A DNA stretch of 64,000 nt from Streptomyces sp. NBC_00224 (GTDB lineage Bacteria > Actinomycetota > Actinomycetes > Streptomycetales > Streptomycetaceae), in NCBI RefSeq assembly GCF_041435195.1, contig NZ_CP108106.1:372001-436000 (forward strand), given 5' to 3'. Shown piece by piece: positions 17,347 through 26,656 of this stretch. Below the pieces are notes generated by a model. It made no database searches. It was given only the letters and a program-made list of their open reading frames with translations, and had not been told where the DNA came from. Positions within the stretch are counted from its first letter, which is position 1; each line of letters opens with the position of its first letter. The position numbers and the translations under genes are program-made.

Positions 17347-17994
17347 ATGACCGCCGAGCTGGGCAGCACCCTCCTCTCCGACCAGTACGCCGCGCGGGTC
17401 GCCGCCGACCTGGAGACCAACCCGCACGGACAAACCCGCATCCGGGGCGAGATCGAGGCCCTGCAGGCCCAGCTCGCGACCCTGGAGGTCGACAGTGTCC
17501 TGTTGACCCGCATACGCGACGCCCTCTCCTCCTCACTCCCCGCAGTGACAGCGGCCAAGGAGGCTGCTCCGGACCGCGTCAAGCCGTCATCGAAGGGCGG
17601 TCCGGCCGCGTCTTCCCCCGCTCAGCGCGCCCCGAAGCCCGGCAGCCCGGCGGGTCTGGGGCGGGACAAGAAGTCACCCGCGGCCCGCGCTTTGCGAGCC
17701 CGGGCAACGGCCGTCACCCGGCCCAGGCTCGGTGACCTGGTGCTGGCTCTGTTCACTCACCAAGAGCCCCGTACGGCCAGTGACGTAGTCCGCGAGCTCG
17801 GGGCAGCACACCCAGACCGGGCGCAGGCCAGCACCCAGGTGGTCCGCAACACCGTCGAGGCCCTCGTCGCCAAGGGCAAGCTGGCCAGGGAACGCACGCA
17901 GCGCACCGTGCACTACACCGCACCCCGCCCTGTCGCCACCGCTGCCGAGCCGGTGGCGGCAACGCCCGCTGCCGTCACGGACCTTCCTGCCTGA
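17347..17994 (+). CDS. Winged-helix DNA-binding regulatory protein
   Basis: 215 residues. An N-terminal helical segment (RGEIEALQAQLATLEVDSVL) probably forms a coiled coil. A Pro/Ser/Lys-rich linker (residues about 75-120) leads to a winged helix: RLGDLVLALFTHQEPRTASD, VVRELGAAHPDRAQASTQVV, RNTVEALVAKGKLARERTQR and TVHYTAPR. The C-terminus is Ala/Pro-rich. Similar proteins are widespread in Streptomyces and assumed to be regulators. No operator is obvious. Confidence 0.6.
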   Translation: MTAELGSTLLSDQYAARVAADLETNPHGQTRIRGEIEALQAQLATLEVDSVLLTRIRDALSSSLPAVTAAKEAAPDRVKPSSKGGPAASSPAQRAPKPGSPAGLGRDKKSPAARALRARATAVTRPRLGDLVLALFTHQEPRTASDVVRELGAAHPDRAQASTQVVRNTVEALVAKGKLARERTQRTVHYTAPRPVATAAEPVAATPAAVTDLPA

Positions 17995-18310
17995 TTCCGG
18001 GCGACGCCGCTGTCTGCGGCCCGGACCTGCACGACTGCGCGGTCCGGGCCTCTCGGACGGGCGCCTGGTTCGCTCGTTGTCGCCCTACCCCCGCCTCACC
18101 ACCTTGCGCCCGGAGTGCCTGACGCCATTGGGGATCCATAGCGAAGATGATTCGGTTCTCCAGGATGTCCTGGTCCACGCTCTCCGGCAGTTGCCCCATG
18201 AGGCCGAAGCACAGTAAGGGGCCGCGGAGACGTCCGGCTGACTGGCCAGCTCTCACGGCAGGCCATCAAAAGACCTACTGCCATAGAGCGAAGCCGCACG
18301 GAACGCCCGT
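17995..18310. other. Interval with a possible coding remnant
   Basis: The minus strand at about 18090-18215 reads CFGLMGQLPESVDQDILENR, then IIFAMDPQWRQALRAQ. It looks protein-like but has no start signal and no recognised family, so it may be a gene fragment. Confidence 0.2.
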
Positions 18311-18751
18311 TCAGAGCCCTGTGTCGTCGGCGCTGGTTGGCAAGCGCCAAAGGGGATCGGTGTGGATATCCCACCACCGGTCCGCGACGGCACGGGCCAG
18401 CTCGGCGTCGTACTGCTCGGCGTCGAAGTGGAAACCCAGCGGCAACCGATCCCCGTAGGGCCCCTCCCAGCCGGACCAGACCACCATCCCTCCGCAGCGC
18501 TGCACCACAGCGGACAGGAACCCGCAGCAGCCGCCGGTGCACTCGGGTTCGCCCAGCCTCAGGCGGCGACCCGTGCGGGACGCCGCGAGCGGACTGGGCC
18601 GGTCCATCCGCAGCACGTCCCTCGCGAACGGCCCACGCCCACCCTCATGGACCGCCGCTTCCACCACGTCGCAGCCATCCACCCACAACCGCACCTGACA
18701 AGGCCACCGAGGCCCCGGTGGCAACACTGTGATCCCGAGCCGATTGAACAC
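18311..18751 (-). CDS. Conserved hypothetical protein
   Basis: 146 residues, soluble. It contains a Cys cluster (GEPECTGGCCGFLSAVVQRC) and a terminal YDAELARAVADRWWDIHTDP segment. The composition and the GITVLPPGPRWPCQVRLWVD start resemble conserved Streptomyces proteins of unknown function. It may bind metal through the Cys cluster; this is an inference only. It is separated from neighbours on both sides. Confidence 0.5.
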   Translation of the reverse strand: MFNRLGITVLPPGPRWPCQVRLWVDGCDVVEAAVHEGGRGPFARDVLRMDRPSPLAASRTGRRLRLGEPECTGGCCGFLSAVVQRCGGMVVWSGWEGPYGDRLPLGFHFDAEQYDAELARAVADRWWDIHTDPLWRLPTSADDTGL

Positions 18752-19001
18752 ACGCTCACCCTAAACCGACCAGCCTGACCTCGTGCACCGTCTCCCGCCA
18801 GTGGCCACAGCGTCCGGTCAAGACGCCCGAATGGTTGTGCACAGGTACGCCGCCCCGCATGGTCGACCACATGAGTCGGGAATCAGCGGTCGAGAAGACA
18901 TGGCGTCTGCTGGACGCCTGGAGCTCGGGCCCCGCCGCCACGACGGGGCCCGAGAAGGTGATCCGGGGCGGACCCCACGGATCAGGCGGTGCGTCGGTGC
19001 G

Positions 19002-20603
19002 TCAGAGGACGTTGACCGCGCTCCAGGCCGCAGCCACGGTGGCGTACTCGGGGCTGGTTGCGCCGTAGAGGTCCTTCGCCGCGTTCAGGGTCGCGGTGCG
19101 GGCGCCCTTGTAGTCCGTGGTGGAGGTCATGTAGACGGTCAGCGCCCGGTACCAGACGGCGGAGGCCTTCTGGTTGCCGATGCCGGCGACGGTGGAGCCG
19201 TTGTACGTCGGGCTGTTGTAGGTGATGCCGTTGATCGTCTTGGCGCCGCTGCCCTCGCTGGCGAGGTAGAACCAGTGGTTGCCGACGCCCGAGGAGTTGT
19301 GCACGTCCAGCCGGCCGACGGACTTCGACCAGTAGTCGGCGGAGCGGCCGTCCAGGGACGGCTTGTCGAAGCGGCGCAGCCACGGCGGGGTGGACTGGTC
19401 GCTGAAGAGGTAGTCGGGGGTGTCGACCGGGTTGTTGGCGTACCACTCGACCATCGTGCCGAGGATGTCGCTGGTGGCCTCGTTCAGGCCGCCGGACTCA
19501 CCGCTGTAGCGCAGGTTGGCGGTGGCCGAGGTGACGCCGTGGGTCATCTCGTGGCCCATGGTGTCGAGGTCGACCTGCTCCGGGTCGGTGGTGCCGTCGC
19601 CGTCGCCGGTCATCATGCAGAAGCAGGCGTCCGACCACTGGGCGTTGTCCCAGTTGGTGCCGACGTGGACGAAGACGGTGGCGCCGCGGCCGTCGTTCTT
19701 GATGCCGTTGCGGCCGAAGGTGCTCTTGTAGTAGTCGTACGTCTTCGCGGTGTTGGCGTGCGCGTCGACCGCAGCGGTGGAACGGTCGGTGGAGAACTTC
19801 CGGCCGTCGCCCCAGATGTCGTCGGCGTCGGTGAACAGCGTGCCCGAGGAGCTGTTCAGGGACGAGGAGGAGACGTTGCGCGCATCCTTGGTGATGTGCT
19901 TGCGGGTCGGGTCGATCAGGGCGAAAGTGCCGTCGGCCTGCTGGGTGGTGTCGATGGTGATGTCACCGGTGTACTCGGAGTGGCCGGTGCCGGTCGCCTC
20001 ATGCTCGGCGTCGTAGTTCTCGATCGCGGCGCCGGTGGTGGCGTCGGTGACGAATACCTCGCCGTGCGGCTGTCCCTTGTCGCCCAGACCCTGCACAGTG
20101 GTGCGCCAGGCCAGGCGGGGGGTGCCGTCGGCGGCCCACACGATCAGCTCGGGGGTGGACTTGGCGTTACCGACCAGTCCCTGCGAGCTCTTCAGGGCTC
20201 CGGCCGCGGCACCCTTGGAGTCGACCGCGGGAGTGACGGACTTGGGCGCCACCTTGTGAGCCTTGGCGTGGGTGGATCCCTTGAGCGAGCCGTCGGCCTT
20301 CTGGTGGACGACGAAGTCGCCGCCGACGACGGGGAGGCCCTGGTAGGTCCGCTCGAAGCGGACGTGCTGGGTGCCGTTGGCGTCGATCACGACATCCTTG
20401 ACGTGGAGCGTCTGGCCCGCCCCAAATCCGAAGGTGTCGGCGTGCCGGGTCACGTTTGCCATGGCCTGGGATATCGCCGTGTCGCGGACGGAGGTTCCGT
20501 GCTGCACCGCATGGGGCTGCGAGTGCGCCGGTACGGACATCGCACCTGCGGTAATGACACCGGCGGCGACCATCGTGGAAAGGGCAAGGAAGGGACGGGG
20601 CAT
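19002..20603 (-). CDS. Secreted M4-family (thermolysin-like) metalloprotease
   Basis: 533 residues from ATG 20603 with GAAGGAAA upstream. A signal peptide ends near VPAHS. The FTP/PepSY propeptide (HVKDVVIDANGTQHVRFERT YQGLPVVGGDF region) precedes the catalytic domain. Zinc ligands are HEMTH at 351-355 and Glu375 in GGLNEATSD, and the later VGNHWFYLASEG supplies the transition-state His. The length and order match Streptomyces neutral proteases. A LysR gene lies 148 bp upstream on the same strand and may regulate it. It appears intact. Confidence 0.92.
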   Translation of the reverse strand: MPRPFLALSTMVAAGVITAGAMSVPAHSQPHAVQHGTSVRDTAISQAMANVTRHADTFGFGAGQTLHVKDVVIDANGTQHVRFERTYQGLPVVGGDFVVHQKADGSLKGSTHAKAHKVAPKSVTPAVDSKGAAAGALKSSQGLVGNAKSTPELIVWAADGTPRLAWRTTVQGLGDKGQPHGEVFVTDATTGAAIENYDAEHEATGTGHSEYTGDITIDTTQQADGTFALIDPTRKHITKDARNVSSSSLNSSSGTLFTDADDIWGDGRKFSTDRSTAAVDAHANTAKTYDYYKSTFGRNGIKNDGRGATVFVHVGTNWDNAQWSDACFCMMTGDGDGTTDPEQVDLDTMGHEMTHGVTSATANLRYSGESGGLNEATSDILGTMVEWYANNPVDTPDYLFSDQSTPPWLRRFDKPSLDGRSADYWSKSVGRLDVHNSSGVGNHWFYLASEGSGAKTINGITYNSPTYNGSTVAGIGNQKASAVWYRALTVYMTSTTDYKGARTATLNAAKDLYGATSPEYATVAAAWSAVNVL

Positions 20604-20750
20604 GACGGGGTGTTTCCTTCGCTCGTCGTGGGGGTGACGACGTCCTTGGACGTTGACGCGAAGTGTTCACCAGGTGACATGTTCCTGACGTGATCCCATG
20701 TGGGATACAACTGCGGAGCTATAGGGGGTGGGGAATCGCAGCCCGGCCGG

Positions 20751-21731
20751 TCACCTGTCCGCGCCGAGGGCGAACTCCTCGCCGCCGGCCTCCCACCAGG
20801 CCAGGTACTGCGGCCGCTGCCGCACCAGCGACAGATAGCCGGCCAACAGACGCTCGCCCACCGCGTCGGCGAGCTGGGGCGGCACCGATTCCGTGTTCCA
20901 GGCCAGCTGCAGCCGCCGGTGGAACGGGACGTCCACAAGCGGCCGCTGCACGGTGCCCGGGGCGGGGACATCGGCGGTCGGCCACACACCGCAGACGGCA
21001 CGCCGGCCGGCGACCAGGATCTGCGCCACGGACAGGTCCGGCGTCACGTGCGCGATGTGCGGAGTGAATCCCGCCGACTGACAGGTGAGATGGAGATACG
21101 CGTGCACACCGCTCTCGTCGGCCTCCGGCATGACCCACTCCTCGCCCCTCAGCTCGTGCAGGCTGACCGTCTCCTGGCGGGCCAGCGGGTGGTCCTCGGA
21201 GAGCAGGACGAAGACCGGCTCGCGCAGCAGCGTGCGCGTCGCCACCGACTCGCCGACCGGAAGAGGGAAACCCGGGAACTCGCCGAACACCGCGATGTCG
21301 CATTTCGACCGGCTCATCATTTTCACCAGGGTGTGCACGGAACGGCGGGCATCAGTGGTGAGCCGGCGTTCCGGGACGAGTTCGAAGAGGGCGGAGATCA
21401 GCAGCGGCACCAGGGGGCCGGCGGTTCCGCCCGCCCGCAGCGGCGCGGCAGCCTCCGTGTCCGCCTCAGCGGCCGACCGCGCGTGCTCGCGCAGCCGGTC
21501 GAAGCCGACCACGAGGTCACGTGCGCAGCGCAGGACGTACTGACCGCTCGCGTTCGGCTTCACCCCCTCGGCGCTGCGGATGAACAGGGGGCCGCCCAGC
21601 TCGTGCTCGATCCGCTTCAGCTGAGCGCTCGTGGCCGGCTGGGAGAGCTGCAGCCGTGCGGCGGCTCCGCGGATGCTGCCGGCCTCGGCGACGGTGAGCA
21701 GGACACGGAGGTGACGGAACTCAAGGTGCAT
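20751..21731 (-). CDS. LysR-family transcriptional regulator
   Basis: 326 residues from ATG 21731; ATG 21737 is an in-frame alternative. The N-terminal HTH is canonical (MHLEFRHLRVLLTVAEAGSI, RGAAARLQLSQPATSAQLKR, IEHELGGPLFIR). The effector domain follows (KCDIAVFGEFPGFPLPVGES to VSLHELRGEEWVMPEADESG). LysR proteins control neighbouring genes. Here the M4 protease follows on the same strand, recalling Streptomyces protease loci with LysR activators, although those are usually divergent. The target is therefore an inference. Confidence 0.88.
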   Translation of the reverse strand: MHLEFRHLRVLLTVAEAGSIRGAAARLQLSQPATSAQLKRIEHELGGPLFIRSAEGVKPNASGQYVLRCARDLVVGFDRLREHARSAAEADTEAAAPLRAGGTAGPLVPLLISALFELVPERRLTTDARRSVHTLVKMMSRSKCDIAVFGEFPGFPLPVGESVATRTLLREPVFVLLSEDHPLARQETVSLHELRGEEWVMPEADESGVHAYLHLTCQSAGFTPHIAHVTPDLSVAQILVAGRRAVCGVWPTADVPAPGTVQRPLVDVPFHRRLQLAWNTESVPPQLADAVGERLLAGYLSLVRQRPQYLAWWEAGGEEFALGADR

Positions 21732-21911
21732 GAACATTCCCCGCTCAGCGCGGAGAGCCCTTGCACCCCCCGTGACCAGCAGTACCAGCTGCCCGGGGGC
21801 ATGGTGACCAAGAGTCTGACGGACCTGTCGGGGCGGCAACCACGGGACGGCAAAATCTACGGGCGAACGCCACAGTCCTGCCTCCCTGCCGTCCAGCGGC
21901 TCCGGCGGTCC

Positions 21912-23711
21912 TCAGGAGGGAAGGTTCTGCTCCGCCCACACCACCTTGCCGGTCACGGTGCGGCAGGAGCCCCATCGGCGGCACAGCATGTTGATGAGCT
22001 GGAGGCCCCGGCCGCCCTCGTCGCTGAGATCCGCGTGCTGGATCTGGGGCAGGTCCGGGCCCGTGTCCGAGACCTCCACGACGAGTCGCTCACCGCGCAG
22101 CAGCCGGAGCCGGCCGGGCCCGTTGCCGTAGCGCAGGGCGTTGCCGACGAGTTCGGAGACGACGAGTTCGCAGACGTCGGCGAGCTCCGTCAGATCCCAC
22201 GCGGCGAGCTGGTCCGTGACCAGACCCCGGGCGACGGACGCCGCACGCCCTTCCTGCGGCAGCTGCCACTCGCGGAGGCCGGCGGGGGTGGCAGAGGCGA
22301 TCGTCGCGACGAGGAGCACGGCCTCGTCGAAACGGGCGGTGTCGGCAGGGGCGCATTCGATCAAGCCGCCGCCTTCCAGAACCTCGGGTGCCAGACCGCG
22401 CGCCGCCGAGCGCAGGCGTTCCAACTGGTGGTCCAGGTCCGCATGCCGGGACTTCACGAGACCGTCCGTGTACATGACCAGATTGCCGCCTGCCTGGACT
22501 TTCAGGCGGATCGGGTCGTACGGAATCACTCCCGCGCCGAGCGGCGCGCCGATGGGCAGGTCCACGAACTCGGCGGAACCCCGCCCGTCGAGGAGCAGTG
22601 GTGGCAGGTGCCCGGCGCTGGCCAGCGTGTAGGTGGAGTCGGCCGGGTCGAAGACAGCGCAGAGGAATGTGGCGACCTGCTCGTCCTCCAGGTCACGCGT
22701 GGCGAGGTCGAGCCGGGCCAGGACGCGCTCCGGAGCCATGTCCAGGGTCATCAGGGTGCGGGCCACCGCCCGCAGACGCCCCATGGTCGCGGCCGCGGGC
22801 AGCCCGTGGCCCATGACGTCGCCCACCATGAGGGCCGTACGTCCGCCGGGCAGGGCCATCACGTCGTACCAGTCCCCGCCCACACCGTGGTGAGCCGTCG
22901 AGGGCGCGTACTCGGCCTGCACACGCAGCCCCGGCGTCACCGGGGTCGCGCGCGGCAGCAGAGTGCGTTGCAACGAGACGACGTGCTCGCGCTCGCGCCC
23001 GTACAGCCGGGCGTTGTCGATGTAGACGGCGGCTTGGGAGGCCAGGTGTTCCGCCAGTGCGAGGTCGGTGGAGGAGAACGGTGGTGTTCCGGGGCCGCGT
23101 ACGAAGTCCGCGCTGCCGAGCAGCAGCCCGCGGGCGATCAGCGGCACCGCGAGATAGCTGTGCACTCCGGCGGCACGCATCTTCGCCGCGGCGCTCTCCG
23201 TCGGCGCGACCTTGATGAAGTCGTCGTTCCGCATCCGGCTCACCATCACAGGCTTGCCCTGCCGCAGACAGTACCGATGGAGCAGTGTCTCGTGCGCCTG
23301 CTCCGTGCGGACGAAGGTCTCGCCCACCGGAGTGGGCTCCAGGGCGGACAGCTCCTCGATGGCGCACAGCGCCGTGGCCCGCATGAGCGGGACGCCCGTA
23401 CCCGTCCACCGTGAGCCCTCGTCGCCCCGCAGGACGCTCTCCAGGATGTCGACAGCGGCCCCGTCGGCGAAGCCGGGCACGGTGAACTCGGCCAGCTCCT
23501 GGGCAGTGCGCTCCAGGTCCAGAGTGGTGCCGATCCTGGAGCCGGCGGAGTTCAGCCAGGCCAGTCGATCGCGCGTGGTGATTCGGTCGAGGGGGACCTC
23601 GCCGGTACTCCGGCCGAGCCGCCTGCGGGCACCGGCCGACCGGTGCGCCGCGGCCCCCTTTCGGGCCGAGGCGCGGCTGGCCAGGCGCCGTCTCCCTTTG
23701 CCGCCGTTCAC
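21912..23711 (-). CDS. SpoIIE-type serine phosphatase with GAF and ATPase domains
   Basis: GTG start at 23711 behind GGGAGG gives 599 residues. A basic N-terminus leads to a GAF domain (about 70-230: LNSAGSRIGTTLDLERTAQE to HSYLAVPLIARGLLLGSADF). The PP2C/SpoIIE domain (about 250-460) has EYAPSTAHHGVGGDWYDVMA with the metal-binding Asp, and VMGDV-like GDVMGHGLPAAATMGRLR. The C-terminus is a HATPase_c anti-sigma-like domain (CELVVSELVGNALRYGNGPG, VEVSDTGPDLPQ, DEGGRGLQLINML). Such proteins set anti-sigma antagonist phosphorylation in Streptomyces stress and development circuits. No sigma factor gene is nearby. Confidence 0.9.
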   Translation of the reverse strand: MNGGKGRRRLASRASARKGAAAHRSAGARRRLGRSTGEVPLDRITTRDRLAWLNSAGSRIGTTLDLERTAQELAEFTVPGFADGAAVDILESVLRGDEGSRWTGTGVPLMRATALCAIEELSALEPTPVGETFVRTEQAHETLLHRYCLRQGKPVMVSRMRNDDFIKVAPTESAAAKMRAAGVHSYLAVPLIARGLLLGSADFVRGPGTPPFSSTDLALAEHLASQAAVYIDNARLYGREREHVVSLQRTLLPRATPVTPGLRVQAEYAPSTAHHGVGGDWYDVMALPGGRTALMVGDVMGHGLPAAATMGRLRAVARTLMTLDMAPERVLARLDLATRDLEDEQVATFLCAVFDPADSTYTLASAGHLPPLLLDGRGSAEFVDLPIGAPLGAGVIPYDPIRLKVQAGGNLVMYTDGLVKSRHADLDHQLERLRSAARGLAPEVLEGGGLIECAPADTARFDEAVLLVATIASATPAGLREWQLPQEGRAASVARGLVTDQLAAWDLTELADVCELVVSELVGNALRYGNGPGRLRLLRGERLVVEVSDTGPDLPQIQHADLSDEGGRGLQLINMLCRRWGSCRTVTGKVVWAEQNLPS

Positions 23712-23817
23712 TCTTTCGACCTCCCGCCAGGAACTCGATCCCTGTTGGTGCCCAGCATGCACCTCTCCCGGCCGATTGGGTCGATGCCGGCCGGACAGTC
23801 GGCCAGGAGCTCGGCCA

Positions 23818-23843
23818 GGGCCTGTCCGGCGGATGATGTCGGG
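23818..23843 (+). repeat. GGGCCTGTCCG-type end motif, copy 2
   Basis: Begins GGGCCTGTCCGGCGGATGAT. It matches copy 1 (5428-5453) at 23 of 26 positions and lies in the gap between the phosphatase and DinB genes. Confidence 0.4.
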
Positions 23844-23922
23844 CGGTCGGCGGTGGGTGGGGCAGGGGCCCCTCCGCGAAATGCCTCGACACGGGTCGTG
23901 GTGATCGGGGATGCTTCGCGCG

Positions 23923-24429
23923 ATGACCAGAATCAATGACACACCGCCCGCGTGGGACGATCGCACCCAGCTCACCACGTTCCTCGACTACGCACGTGGC
24001 ACCGCACACGCCAAATGCGAAGGCGTCTCTGAGGAGAACGCGCGCAAGGCGCTCCTGCCGGGCTCACCGTTGATGACCATGAGCGGTGTGATCAACCATC
24101 TTCGCTGGGTCGAGTACTACTGGTTCCAGGTGGTCTTCCTCGGCGAGGAAGACCGGGCCCCCATGACGGATGAGGACCCCGACCGCGAGATGCGTATTGC
24201 CGTCGACTTCCCGCTCACACAGTTGCTCGACGAATACGCCGAACAGAGCAGCCTCTACCGCGAACTGGTCGCCGGAAGCGACCTGGACAAGCAGGCTCAG
24301 CGCACGATCCGCAACGGCGTCCACGTCGACTTGCGCTGGATCGTGCACCACCTCACCGAGGAGACGGCCCGCCACAACGGCCACCTGGACATCCTGCGCG
24401 AGATGCTCGACGGCGCAACCGGCTACTAG
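23923..24429 (+). CDS. DinB/DUF664-family protein
   Basis: 168 residues from ATG 23923; ATG 23911 is also in frame. The sequence TQLTTFLDYARGTAHAKCEG, then MTMSGVINHLRWVEYYWFQV, RNGVHVDLRWIVHHLTEETA and RHNGHLDILREMLDGATGY is a full DUF664/DinB four-helix bundle. The three metal-binding His positions are present (NHLRWVE, HHLTEETARHNGH). These are thiol- or mycothiol-linked enzymes or damage-response proteins of mostly unknown substrate. Intact single gene. Confidence 0.85.
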   Translation: MTRINDTPPAWDDRTQLTTFLDYARGTAHAKCEGVSEENARKALLPGSPLMTMSGVINHLRWVEYYWFQVVFLGEEDRAPMTDEDPDREMRIAVDFPLTQLLDEYAEQSSLYRELVAGSDLDKQAQRTIRNGVHVDLRWIVHHLTEETARHNGHLDILREMLDGATGY

Positions 24430-24441
24430 ATCCGGCGGAGA

Positions 24442-24519
24442 TCACGGGCGGAGCCAGAGGCGGATCGAGGCCACGGTGACAGTGTCGTGGAAGGCATAGG
24501 CGCGCTGGTCGACCTTGTG
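24442..24519 (-). pseudogene. IS5-type transposase C-terminal remnant
   Basis: Reads HKVDQRAYAFHDTVTVASIR then LWLRP and stop, like the tail of some Streptomyces IS5-type transposases. The stop region resembles the remnant at 6082-6126. Confidence 0.4.
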
Positions 24520-25062
24520 GGTGCGCGACGATGCGCTATGGAGTCGAGTGAGGTGAGAGACCTTACCGCCAGGTTGTCGTAGCAATCCGGTTGAAGCAGG
24601 GGGCAGTTCGCCTCGGGGGATGCCGGGGTGTGCGGTAAGCAGCCCCGACAACGTCGGGACGAGCCGGTACTGCCAGACGGCTCAGGTCCGGCAAGCGAGA
24701 CGGGAAGGTGTACGCGAGGAACCAGTGCCTGACGCCCCGTAATTTCGACATCGGCTCCAACCTGGCCGATGCGGGCCGGATGCAGCATACGACCACCGGT
24801 AGCGGTGGTCGACTCCGAAGCCGACTCCACGAATCGGTGGGGAGGCCGTGCCGAAGGGTGTAGCGGTCGGCGAGTGCCAGGAGTGCGGGTCCGTGGTCGG
24901 CGTTGAGCCATACCCGCAAGGGCTTGCGGCGCGCGGGAGGCTTGTGTGTCTGCCTGGCCTCCCAGCTCGGGGGCATCATCCGGTGCGTGCTGATGGGTAC
25001 GCGGACGGGGCGGTCCCTGGTTCCCCATGGCACGCAGCTCGCGCCGGTGGGCCCTCGGTACC
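24520..25062. other. Interval of decayed sequence
   Basis: Both strands are open over long stretches, but no motif, start or family can be supported. It probably holds remnants between the IS5 tail and the GNAT fragment. Confidence 0.3.
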
Positions 25063-25209
25063 TGGGCTCGGCTGGAGAAGATCGGATTCATGCGGGAAGG
25101 AACGTTGCGGGAAGACTGCGTCGTGAACGGCGAGGTATCCGACTCGTGGGTCTTCGGGTTGATCAAGCGGGAGTGGCGGCCGTCGACCATGCTGATCCCA
25201 GCGCGCTAA
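25063..25209 (+). pseudogene. GNAT acetyltransferase C-terminal fragment
   Basis: The frame reads WARLEKIGFMREGTLREDCV, then VNGEVSDSWVFGLIKREW. This is the LEKxGFxxEGTLRxxxxxxG...YGL pattern that ends RimJ/RimL-type acetyltransferases. The acetyl-CoA-binding half is absent. Confidence 0.6.
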
Positions 25210-25216
25210 GAGGCCG

Positions 25217-25522
25217 TTACATCCGTTTCTGGTACAGGCCGCGTCCGGGCTGGGTGAGCACGCCTTGGTGGGCAAGGCGGCCGAGGCGGGGATCTTCGCC
25301 TACCGCGACGACCTCAACGCGTGGATCCACGCTCTGATGTCCCTGCGGGACCCGAAGAACCGGGAAAGAGCCTCCCGCCGGGCCAAGGCACGATCCGACA
25401 AGCTCAGCGCGAACCCCGGTCTCGACGTCTGGTGCAACACCGTCGAGTCGTTGTGCGACCCAAGGCGCCGGAAGCTCTCACGTGTGGCAGGCCAACCGGA
25501 ACACAACGGACACGTGCTGTAG
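25217..25522 (+). pseudogene. Possible glycosyltransferase C-terminal fragment
   Basis: The frame reads AYRDDLNAWIHALMSLRDPK, then NRERASRRAKARSDKLSANP and GLDVWCNTVESL. This resembles the last helices of group-1 glycosyltransferases (allocation of residues per 'turn', then ERxxARxRSxxL...W). No catalytic region is left. The family call is tentative. Confidence 0.4.
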
Positions 25523-25572
25523 CGCGGCCGGCCCGGCCGCATCGTTGTCGACGAGGGCGATGACACGGTTCA

Positions 25573-26562
25573 TTACACCTGCAGTGTCGACCGGATGTCC
25601 GCTGCCAGGATCTCCCGCAGGTCGGCGAGTGCCGCCTCCACTCCTTCGGTGACCAGTACGCCCGCAGGGCTGAGGATGACCTCGTCCACTCCGCAGGCAC
25701 GGTATTCCCGCAGGGACTCCGCGATCTCGGCGGGCGTTCCCACCACGATCCCTCCTGAGCGAAGGAGCTTCGCCGCTCCATCGGCCGGGTCTGCGCCATC
25801 GACGCTGATTCCGGCGCGCCGGAACATGTCGGTGTAGTGCGGCAGAATCAGGTTCGGGTAGGCACCGGCGTATGTGACGCGTTCGAGGTCGCGTCCCGGC
25901 AGCGCCACGGCGACATGCACGATCGTCGCCACGCGCGGCCGACTGCGGCCGGCCTCGCGCGCTCCGGCTTCCAGTGCGGGAACGATGTGGTCGCGCACGT
26001 AGTGCGGCGGGGTCATCAGGGTGATCGCCACCTCGGCGACGCGTCCGGCGGTGCGGGCCATCCCCGGGCGAAGGACGCCGAGCCCTAGCTCGACCGCGGG
26101 TGTCTCCAACGGTTCGAGATTGGCATGCAGGGTGAAACAGTCACCGTCGTGCCGAACCTTCTCACCGTTCAGCAGGGCGCGGGTGAGGGCGATGTACTCC
26201 TCCGCCGCGGCGCACGAACTGGGATAGGGGGTGGAGCGCAGTGCCCGCTGGGCTCCCGGATATGACGGGCCGTATCCAGCGACGTACGGCATTCCGGACA
26301 GCCGGGCCAGGGAGCGGGCCTGCAGCGCTGCCTCGTAGGGATGCCGGAGCAGCGTGATCGCGACGCCGGTTCCGAGAGGTATTCCTGGGAAGCGTACGGT
26401 GAGTGCGGCGAGGACTTGGTGGATCTCCAGCGCTTCCATGGACTGGCCGGCCCACAGGCGGTGGGCGTGGCCTTGGTGTACGAGCTGGGCGAAGGCGGCG
26501 ATGCTGTCCAGCCGTTTCGGCTGTACGGGGAAGAACACCGAGGCGGGCGGTCGGCTCGGCAT
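25573..26562 (-). CDS. LLM-class flavin/F420-dependent oxidoreductase of the lanthipeptide locus
   Basis: ATG 26562 behind GAAGGAG gives 329 residues. The fold is luciferase-like: FFPVQPKRLDSIAAFAQLVH, LWAGQSMEALEIHQVLAALT, LGTGVAITLLRHPYEAALQA RSLARLSG, and YVAGYGPSYPG. The LxxGTGV...RHPxxxAxQAxSLxxLSGG-type stretch is typical for FMN- or F420H2-dependent monooxygenases and reductases. It lies 94 bp downstream of the lanthipeptide precursor on the same strand. Tailoring of the peptide (for example reduction of dehydroamino acids, or oxidation) is inferred from context, not shown. Confidence 0.8.
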   Translation of the reverse strand: MPSRPPASVFFPVQPKRLDSIAAFAQLVHQGHAHRLWAGQSMEALEIHQVLAALTVRFPGIPLGTGVAITLLRHPYEAALQARSLARLSGMPYVAGYGPSYPGAQRALRSTPYPSSCAAAEEYIALTRALLNGEKVRHDGDCFTLHANLEPLETPAVELGLGVLRPGMARTAGRVAEVAITLMTPPHYVRDHIVPALEAGAREAGRSRPRVATIVHVAVALPGRDLERVTYAGAYPNLILPHYTDMFRRAGISVDGADPADGAAKLLRSGGIVVGTPAEIAESLREYRACGVDEVILSPAGVLVTEGVEAALADLREILAADIRSTLQV

Positions 26563-26603
26563 GTTGCGGGCTCCTTCGTTGATCCGGCGGCCGTGGTGGG
26601 GCG

Positions 26604-26637
26604 GGCGGGCACCGCGATGCTCGTCGCGGTGCCCGCC
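26604..26637 (-). terminator. Hairpin between lanthipeptide precursor and oxidoreductase
   Basis: Perfect 14-bp arms (26604-26617 and 26624-26637) with a six-base loop, 20 bp after the precursor stop. No T-run follows. It probably works as a partial terminator or an mRNA stabiliser giving excess precursor transcript, as is common after RiPP precursor genes. Confidence 0.65.
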
Positions 26638-26656
26638 TCTGTTCTGTCCCGGTGTC

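Noticed and set aside
18783-23414. Long plus-strand frames opposite the M4 protease, LysR and SpoIIE genes
   Set aside because: Each is fully antisense to a gene with intact catalytic or DNA-binding motifs; composition is Arg/Gly/Val-biased.
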